Source: Collinsella aerofaciens
GTDB lineage: Bacteria > Actinomycetota > Coriobacteriia > Coriobacteriales > Coriobacteriaceae
Length of the DNA stretch: 35,501 nucleotides
Assembly (NCBI RefSeq): GCF_028206795.1
Contig: NZ_JAQLFJ010000016.1
Location: 1 to 35,501 of the forward strand
Reading direction: 5' to 3'
Shown here: in pieces, positions 17,826-23,448 of the stretch
Layout: every line of letters begins with the position of its first letter
How positions within the stretch are numbered: the first letter of the stretch is position 1
Position numbers and translations under genes: made by a program
The notes under the pieces: model-generated
Told to the model about the DNA's origin: nothing
The model's input: the letters and a program-made list of their open reading frames with translations, nothing else
The model's database searches: none

Positions 17826-20276
17826 ATGCTGCAAAAAATCCAACGCTTTGGCGGGGCAATGTTCGCGCCCGCCATGCTGTTTTCTATATCAGGCCTCATG
17901 GTCGGCGTCTCCGCTCTCGCAACGACTGCGGACATCGTCGGCGATCTCGCCGTATACGGAACCCCTTGGTACGTTTTCTGGGCTATCATCCAGCGCGGCT
18001 CGTGGACGGTCTTTAAACGCCTCCCGCTCCTTTTTGCCGTAGCGCTGCCCATCGGTCTTGCCCAAAAACAACCGGCTCGTTGCTGCCTCGAGGCTCTCGT
18101 CGCCTATTTTGCCTACTGCTTCTTTTTGAGCGAGATCATTAAGCTGAGCGGAGACAACCTTGGACTTGAGTACCCGTCATCTTTGACCTCCGCCAGCGGT
18201 ATCACCGTCATCGACGGCATCAAGACGCTCGACACCGGCATTATCGGCCCGCTGGCGGTATCGGCAACCGTCGTTGCCATCCATGACCGCTTCTACGATG
18301 CCAAGGTTCCCGATTGGCTCGGCACCTTCTCGGGTTCCTCGCTGGTCTACCTCATCAGCTTTTTTGCCGTGTTTGCCCTTGCTGCTATCTCGGCCGCCAT
18401 CGTGCCCTACGTATACGATGTAACCGATACGCTGCGTCACGCGCTTGCAGGCGTCGGTCCCTTTGGCGTGGGCATCTTTGTCTTTTTAGAACGAGCACTC
18501 GAGCCCTTTGGCCTGCACCACCTGCTCTACATGCCGATCTACTACGACAACCTGGTCATTAACGACGGCATCTACGCCACGTGGAGCAGTTTGCTCCCCA
18601 TCCTCTCCCATAGCACGCGCCCCCTTAATGAGCTTGCGCCGTGGGCCGGTTTTACCGCCACCGGCTGGGTCAAGCTCTTTGGCCTTCCTGCCATCGCAGC
18701 TGCGTTCTACTCCACCGCAAAACCCGAGCGCCGCGCCGGCCTCAGGGTCATCCTTGTTCCCACCATCATCGCCTCGGTGGTTTGCGGCGTTACCGAGCCA
18801 CTCGAGTTTCTCTTTATGTTCACCCACCCCGGGCTCTTTTTGCTCTACGCCGTCTTATCGTCTTGCCTTGCCACAACCATGAATCTCTTTGGCATCGTCG
18901 GCATCTTCTCGGGCGGCCTGATGGAGATGGCAGCCTTCAACTTTATTCCGCTCATGCGCACGCATGCCGGTGCCTATCTTTTGGCGCTCGGTATCGGCCT
19001 TGCCTTTAGCCTCATCTTTTTTGTTAGTTTTCGAGCACTCATCTTGGTCTATGACCTTAAGACACCGGGCCGCGAGGATCATGTTGCCAATCGCGCGGCA
19101 ATCGATTGTTTAACGGGAAGCGACTTTGCCAAAGAGCAATCCCCCAATGACGAGGTCGATAGTCGATCCGATCAAGATCACGTCCTCGCTGAGCGGGTAA
19201 TTCAGCTTTTAGGTGGCGTTGGCAATATCGTGGGCGCAACCAACTGCGCCACGCGCCTGCGCGTCGAGGTCGCAGACCCTTCCATCGTTGCAGATAACGC
19301 GTCGTTTGTCGCGGTGGGCGCCAAGGGCCTCATCATTACGGGCAAGACCGCCCAGGTGGTCATCGGCATCTCCGTTCCCCGCGTTAAAGAGCATTTTGAC
19401 CAGATCATGGGCCTCGAGCCGGAATTTGTGCCCACCACCTCGGCCTCCCCTGCCGCCAGCGCAGCCCATAAGCGCGGCGCTATTTGCTTCTTCGATATCG
19501 ACGGAACGCTCGCCTGGCAAGACCCCAGGCTCGCCCAAGACCTTCCCGAAGACGAGCGGGACCTCTCCCCCTATCCCAACGAGGCGGTTTCGCAGGCAAT
19601 CCGCGAGTTTGTCGCCAACGGCAACATGGCCTTTATCTGCACGGGACGCACCCTGAGCTGCATCCACCCCAAACTTCTTGAGCTGCCTTGGACCGGCATC
19701 GTCTGTCTTGCGGGCGGTTACGCCGAGATCAACGGACACGCAATTCGCGATCTGTCGATGACGCCCAGTATGCTGCAGCGTCTTGCCCCCTACCTTGAGC
19801 AATCGGGCGAGGTCATCCGCTTTGAGGGCCTCAACGGCGTCGTGCGCATGAGTGCCGATGCGCCCGATGCTCCCGGATACGCGCGCACCCTGGGCGACGC
19901 AGTCACGCAGCTGCAACATTACAGTGTCTACAAGATCTTGATGTCTACATCGCTCGCCAACCACATCGCTCAAGATAAGGCACTTGAGCCGCTGCTGTGC
20001 TTTAATGAGCTCGAACTCGAGGTAACCGAAATCTCGCCCCGCGAATGCACGAAGCGCGGGGGCATCCAGTCTGTACTCGACGCCCTCGACCCCCACCACG
20101 GAACCGTATACGGCATTGGCGACGCCAGCAATGACGTCTCACTGATGAACGCCGTCGATGTCGGCATTGCGATGGGCAACGCACCGGACTATCTCAAGGA
20201 TAAGGCCGATTACGTGACCGACACCGTCGATCATGACGGTGTCGTTGCGGCGCTCGAGCATTTTAGGCTGATTTAG
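17826..20276 (+). CDS. PTS EIICB (alpha-glucoside/glucose type) fused to a HAD-family phosphatase
   Basis: An 816-residue three-domain protein. Residues 1 to about 415 are a PTS EIIC membrane domain of the glucose/alpha-glucoside superfamily (start QKIQRFGGAMFAPAMLFSIS; signature GVTEPLEFLFMFTHP). Residues about 455-530 are an EIIB domain with phospho-acceptor Cys474 in NCATRLRVEV. Residues about 550-816 are a Cof-type HAD hydrolase: D557-I-D559-G-T (motif I), ICTGRT (motif II) and GIGDASNDVSLMN with D766 and D770 (motif IV), so the catalytic aspartates are present. There is no EIIA domain; one must act in trans. GGAAGG lies 6 nt before the ATG. The reading frame is continuous with no sign of a sequencing join. 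Such a protein could import and phosphorylate a sugar and then dephosphorylate it, or the HAD part may act on another phosphosugar. No 6-phospho-glycosidase gene is nearby. Domain calls are firm; substrate and purpose are inferred. Confidence 0.9.
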   Translation: MLQKIQRFGGAMFAPAMLFSISGLMVGVSALATTADIVGDLAVYGTPWYVFWAIIQRGSWTVFKRLPLLFAVALPIGLAQKQPARCCLEALVAYFAYCFFLSEIIKLSGDNLGLEYPSSLTSASGITVIDGIKTLDTGIIGPLAVSATVVAIHDRFYDAKVPDWLGTFSGSSLVYLISFFAVFALAAISAAIVPYVYDVTDTLRHALAGVGPFGVGIFVFLERALEPFGLHHLLYMPIYYDNLVINDGIYATWSSLLPILSHSTRPLNELAPWAGFTATGWVKLFGLPAIAAAFYSTAKPERRAGLRVILVPTIIASVVCGVTEPLEFLFMFTHPGLFLLYAVLSSCLATTMNLFGIVGIFSGGLMEMAAFNFIPLMRTHAGAYLLALGIGLAFSLIFFVSFRALILVYDLKTPGREDHVANRAAIDCLTGSDFAKEQSPNDEVDSRSDQDHVLAERVIQLLGGVGNIVGATNCATRLRVEVADPSIVADNASFVAVGAKGLIITGKTAQVVIGISVPRVKEHFDQIMGLEPEFVPTTSASPAASAAHKRGAICFFDIDGTLAWQDPRLAQDLPEDERDLSPYPNEAVSQAIREFVANGNMAFICTGRTLSCIHPKLLELPWTGIVCLAGGYAEINGHAIRDLSMTPSMLQRLAPYLEQSGEVIRFEGLNGVVRMSADAPDAPGYARTLGDAVTQLQHYSVYKILMSTSLANHIAQDKALEPLLCFNELELEVTEISPRECTKRGGIQSVLDALDPHHGTVYGIGDASNDVSLMNAVDVGIAMGNAPDYLKDKADYVTDTVDHDGVVAALEHFRLI

Positions 20277-20345
20277 GCGCGCTCCATCAAACGCACGCCT
20301 GTTGTCCTAAATCGCCAAAACTGCCGCGCCAAACGCCCTGATGTG

Positions 20346-20368
20346 GCAATATGTTGTCTGCATATTGC
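20346..20368 (+). promoter_or_regulatory. Inverted repeat upstream of the polyprenyl synthase gene
   Basis: GCAATATG and CATATTGC form a perfect 8-bp inverted repeat with a 7-nt spacer, 22 bp before the chosen start. It could be an operator or a small leader hairpin. No other copy was seen in the window. Confidence 0.4.
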
Positions 20369-20389
20369 ACCAATGCAACCTCAGAAAGA

Positions 20390-21415
20390 ATGCGAGAACC
20401 CGTGTCCAGTCCGTTTACCAGCTTTTTAGCCCAGCACTTTGACCAGATTAACGACTATCTGGCCACGTTCTTTGACGGACAGGCGACCTCTGCCGATATC
20501 GAGCGCTACCTGTACGCGCCGCTCTCGGCTTTTACGGCCAACGCCGGCAAGCGCCACCGCCCGCTTATCTGCATGCTCGCCGCAACCGCAGTGGGCGGTA
20601 GCTTTGAGAGCGCCCGCAGCGCCGCGGCAGCTATCGAGCATTTCCAGTCGGGCGCGCTGATCCACGACGACATCGCCGACAACGGACAGCTTCGTCGAGG
20701 CAAACCCTGCATGCACCTTACCGAGGGCACGGGCCTTGCCATCAATTGTGGCGACCTGGCGCTCACCATGGTCACCAAGACGGTTCTCGACGACCCCACG
20801 CTGGAGTCCGACGTGAAGCTGCGTGTGCTCCACGAGCTTACCGAGATGATCGTCCGCACCATCGAGGGTCAAGCGCTCGACCTGGGTTGGGTCCGTGACG
20901 GGCGCTTTGATATCTCGGTTGATGACTACCTGGACATGGCGACGCACAAGACCGCGTTTTACAGCGGAGCCACGCCGCTTGCCGCCGGAGCCATTATCGG
21001 CGGCGGCAGCGATGAGCAAATCGAAGCGCTGCGCGCCTTTGGCCTGCACACGGGCCTTGCCTTTCAGATTCAGGACGACCTGCTCAACCTTGTCGGCACT
21101 AAGGAAGCCGCCAACAAGGACTTCCGCACCGACATCACCGAGGGCAAGCGCACGCTTGTCGCCGTACACGCCCTCTCTGATGAGCGCCACCACGACGAGG
21201 TCGAGGCGATTCTTTCCTCGGGCACCGATGATCCCGCGCAGCTCGCACGCGCCGTGGAGATCTTCCAGGAGACCGGCTCCATCGATTACGCCCACACTTA
21301 CGCGCTCGACCTGACCGCTAAGGCCAAAGCGGCCATCGAGAACGTTGAGCTTGATCCGCACGCACGCGAGCTGTTCCTCTCCATGGCAGATTTCTTTGTG
21401 GAGCGCCTTAACTAA
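20390..21415 (+). CDS. Polyprenyl (isoprenoid) diphosphate synthase
   Basis: A trans-prenyltransferase that condenses isopentenyl diphosphate with allylic diphosphates. The first Asp-rich motif is intact (LIHDDIADNGQLRRG). The second is QIQDDLLNL, that is DDxxN rather than DDxxD, a variant that also occurs in the family. KRHRPLI and the KTAFYSG segment are conserved. About 341 residues. The ATG at 20390 is chosen over an in-frame ATG at 20351 and a GTG at 20402; the ribosome site is weak in all cases, so the start is uncertain. Chain length cannot be told from sequence; quinone side chain or undecaprenyl-related supply are possible. No menaquinone genes are adjacent. Confidence 0.9.
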   Translation: MREPVSSPFTSFLAQHFDQINDYLATFFDGQATSADIERYLYAPLSAFTANAGKRHRPLICMLAATAVGGSFESARSAAAAIEHFQSGALIHDDIADNGQLRRGKPCMHLTEGTGLAINCGDLALTMVTKTVLDDPTLESDVKLRVLHELTEMIVRTIEGQALDLGWVRDGRFDISVDDYLDMATHKTAFYSGATPLAAGAIIGGGSDEQIEALRAFGLHTGLAFQIQDDLLNLVGTKEAANKDFRTDITEGKRTLVAVHALSDERHHDEVEAILSSGTDDPAQLARAVEIFQETGSIDYAHTYALDLTAKAKAAIENVELDPHARELFLSMADFFVERLN

Positions 21416-21553
21416 CGGGGGTTATAAAACCTGTCAGCAGCGTATTTAGGCACAACTTGCTACACTGTTAAGTGAATGTTTATGCATCCCTTTGCGTTGT
21501 CTATCCGACAGACGCTCAAATAGTACGAATGGTACGCCGAAAGGGGTTCGTTC

Positions 21554-22459
21554 ATGGAACCTATTACAACGGGCATGCAAGGAGCAGCCGTCGAAGACGT
21601 GCAGTCTCGTCTCCTGCAGCTCGGCTACACGATTGATGCCGCCGAAGTCACCGACAAGTACTTTGGAGCCACCACTGAGCAGGCCGTCAGCACCTTCAGG
21701 CTCGACAGCGGCCTTGCTGCCGGTCATGCCGTCGATATCCCCTGCTGGAGCGCCCTTGTAGACGCTTCGTATAAGCTGGGCGACCGCACTCTCTATCTGC
21801 GCATGCCCAATTTCCATGGCGCCGATGTGCAGGCCCTGCAGCGCGCTCTCAACGTTTTGGGCTTTGCCTGTGGCGAAGACGACGGCTACTTTGGTCCGCA
21901 TACCGAGGCCGCCCTGCAGCAGTTCCAGGAAAATGTCGGCCTGTTTGCCGACGGCATGGCCTTCCAGGACACCTACGCCTACATCAACCGCCTGCACCAT
22001 GTGTGGGAGGGCAAGCCCTCGGTCACCGAAGCCGAGTCCCGTATCGGTTTTGCTCGCGCCGCCAACGTGCTCGAGCGCTTCCAGATTGCCGTTATCGGCG
22101 AGGACCCCATCGCACGCAGCGTTGCGTCGCGCATGTGGAATATCGCCACGGCAACGACCGACAACAGCGGCATGATGCTCTGCGACTCCGAGGTCCCAAC
22201 CGACGTTGACCTGGTGCTCGAGATCGCAAGCGATGAGCTGCCCGCAGATGCAGCGCCGCGCGCCACGATCGCCCTCGCCGAGTGCCACAACCTGGCCCAG
22301 CGCATCCGCACTGCCAATGTCGCCGCGCAGCAGAAGCCGGCTCGCATTCGCATTGAGCTCACGGGCATGACGCGCTACAACGGCACCTTCACGGCCAGCG
22401 ACGCGCAGACACTCGCCGTACGCCTGCTCGATGGCGTTTGCGATGCCCTCGCAGATTAG
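21554..22459 (+). CDS. Protein with two peptidoglycan-binding domains, no export signal
   Basis: A 301-residue protein. Two PG_binding_1-type repeats are visible at about residues 5-70 (TGMQGAAVEDVQSRLLQLGY ... FGATTEQAVSTFR) and 80-135 (GADVQALQRALNVLGF ... YFGPHTEAALQQFQ). The remainder (about 150-301) is not recognised; its size and end (TLAVRLLDGVCDALAD) would suit a degenerate amidase-3 fold, but no metal-binding HxE motif is seen. There is no signal peptide or membrane segment, so it appears cytoplasmic. That recalls the mycobacterial regulator CwlM, which also has peptidoglycan-binding repeats without secretion; the comparison is a hypothesis. AAAGGGG lies 8 nt before the ATG. tRNA-Gln follows 38 bp downstream. 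Confidence 0.8.
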   Translation: MEPITTGMQGAAVEDVQSRLLQLGYTIDAAEVTDKYFGATTEQAVSTFRLDSGLAAGHAVDIPCWSALVDASYKLGDRTLYLRMPNFHGADVQALQRALNVLGFACGEDDGYFGPHTEAALQQFQENVGLFADGMAFQDTYAYINRLHHVWEGKPSVTEAESRIGFARAANVLERFQIAVIGEDPIARSVASRMWNIATATTDNSGMMLCDSEVPTDVDLVLEIASDELPADAAPRATIALAECHNLAQRIRTANVAAQQKPARIRIELTGMTRYNGTFTASDAQTLAVRLLDGVCDALAD

Positions 22460-22497
22460 GTAAACTAAACGAGTTGCTTTTGGGCAACACCACACAT

Positions 22498-22572
22498 TGG
22501 GACGTAGTTCAACGGTAGAACTCCGGTTTTTGGTGCCGGCTGTTGGGGGTTCGAATCCCTCCGTCCCAGCCA
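22498..22572 (+). tRNA. trnQ: tRNA-Gln (anticodon TTG), CCA encoded
   Basis: A complete 75-nt cloverleaf. The acceptor stem pairs TGGGACG with CGTCCCA, with G73 and an encoded CCA. The D arm is GTTC...GAAC, the anticodon stem CCGGT/GCCGG around loop TTTTGGT (anticodon TTG), and the T arm carries GGTTCGAATCC. The last 16 nt before the discriminator are duplicated downstream at 22744-22759. Confidence 0.97.
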
Positions 22573-22623
22573 TTAAAACTGAGCGCCCTAAGCCCATAAC
22601 GGCCCAGGGCGCTTTCTTGTGGG

Positions 22624-22864
22624 CAAGCGGAGGAATTCGAACCCACAAGGGTGCGGAGCTGAGGAAACGCGAAGCGTTTTCCAGCGCAGCACGCAAGGAG
22701 CGAAGCGACGCAGCGGGGCGCGGCCGCCGACCAGGCGGACGCGGAATCCCTCCGTCCCACACCAGCCAAGAGCCCCTCACGTCAAGCAAATCGAGCCAAC
22801 GCCGCCAAGCGGAGGAATCCGAACCCGCAAGGATGCGGAGCGACGCAGCGGGGCGCGGCCGCCG
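22624..22864. repeat. Two-copy direct repeat with tRNA T-arm-like sequence
   Basis: Unit a: 22624-22659 and 22806-22841 agree at 33 of 36 positions. Unit b: 22704-22729 and 22839-22864 are identical over 26 nt (AGCGACGCAGCGGGGCGCGG...). In the second copy the two units abut; in the first they are separated by a 44-nt insert containing AAACGCGAAGCGTTT, itself an inverted repeat. On the minus strand unit a reads GGGTTCGAATTCC, like a tRNA T arm followed by an acceptor end, but the stems do not pair well, so it is a degenerate fragment rather than a gene. Confidence 0.7.
22744..22759 (+). repeat. Duplicate of the tRNA-Gln 3' end (att-like)
   Basis: GAATCCCTCCGTCCCA is identical to tRNA-Gln positions 22553-22568 and lies in the same orientation 191 bp downstream. 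Duplication of a tRNA 3' end is what tRNA-targeting integrases leave behind. No integrase is present in the window, so this may be a scar of a lost element or part of the local repeats. Confidence 0.6.
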
Positions 22865-22878
22865 CAGGCAGACGCGGT

Positions 22879-22937
22879 GCCGGCACTTGGGGACGCTCCT
22901 AAGTGCCGGCATTATAGGAACGTCCCCAAGTGCCGGC
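22879..22937. repeat. REP-like palindromic repeat
   Basis: GCCGGCACTTGGGGACG (22879-22895) and its exact complement (22921-22937) flank a 25-nt centre that contains a third AAGTGCCGGC and a TCCT/AGGA inner stem. The GTCCC-AAGTGCCGGC motif style is like that of repeats associated with REP-associated tyrosine transposases (RAYT); no such transposase is in the window. Confidence 0.75.
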
Positions 22938-22970
22938 TCGGGACTATTTTCGAGGACCCTCCGAAGGACT

Positions 22971-23200
22971 GTGGCCAAAAAACGGCAAATATGAGTACTG
23001 TTACCGTTGTAGCTACATTATTTTCGTTAATAAAAGAAGATCTTAATGAGATTTATTCGCATCAAGGTCTTCCTTTAATGAACACTTGAGGAGATACGGC
23101 AGCTTATCTGCTCGATCGACACGTCAAATCACCTTAAATGTGGTCAAAATTACTGCTACTAAAAGAGTATCAGTACTCATATTTGATGTTTTTTGGCCAC
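22971..23200. mobile_element. Putative 230-bp MITE-like element with 34-bp inverted termini
   Basis: Left end 22971-23004 and right end 23167-23200 are inverted repeats matching at 31 of 34 positions; each reads GTGGCCAAAAAAC..CAAATATGAGTACTG from outside in. The 162-bp interior is clearly AT-rich compared with its neighbours and has no transposase-size frame. No target-site duplication was recognised. Two small frames starting at the ATGAGTACTG of each end (32 and 18 codons) lack ribosome sites. Non-autonomous element status is inferred from structure alone. Confidence 0.55.
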
Positions 23201-23303
23201 GGCTCTTTATAGACACCCTGCACAGCGACGGTGGTAGATTTCGGAACGTGTCCGTCAGCCCCGTTCCGAAAAGCGAGCCGCATGCAACGGCCAAGCCACG
23301 ACA

Positions 23304-23440
23304 GGCCCCGGGAGAGCGGGGACACCGGCTTAGGTTTATCGCGAGTTCCGCACGAACAGGAGGCCACTTAATGTGGCCTCCGTCGTGAGCAGGACTGTAG
23401 AGCAGGAAACCTAAGCCGGTGTCCCCGCTCTCCCGGGGCC
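23304..23440 (-). repeat. Core-conserved, arm-variable hairpin element, copy 2
   Basis: Arms 23304-23337 and 23407-23440 are perfectly complementary over 34 bp. The 69-nt core (23338-23406) matches the other two copies but the inner stem has changed on both sides (AGGAGGCCAC with GTGGCCTCC, and CACGA with TCGTG), keeping the pairing. On the minus strand it begins 8 nt after the stop codon of the JetD-like gene. Arms are unrelated to those of copy 1, and share only the innermost AGGTTT with copy 3. Confidence 0.88.
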
Positions 23441-23448
23441 GGCGGAAT

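Larger units (their letters stand above)
22573..22970. other. Repeat-rich stretch after tRNA-Gln
   Basis: No credible gene. The open frames here are typical false translations of antisense tRNA-like repeats. Contents: a partial duplicate of the tRNA-Gln end, a two-copy direct repeat with antisense T-arm-like sequence (GGAGGAATTCGAACCC), and a REP-like hairpin, each listed separately. The makeup suggests an accumulation site for small repeats behind a tRNA gene. Confidence 0.7.

Noticed and set aside
22620..22660. Second tRNA gene on the minus strand
   Set aside because: Only a T-arm-like piece is present and its stem does not pair well; no anticodon or D arm.
22619..23089. 156-codon plus-strand frame after tRNA-Gln
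   Set aside because: It spans tRNA-like repeats, the REP-like hairpin and the end of the MITE-like element and has no ribosome site; typical repeat-derived false protein.
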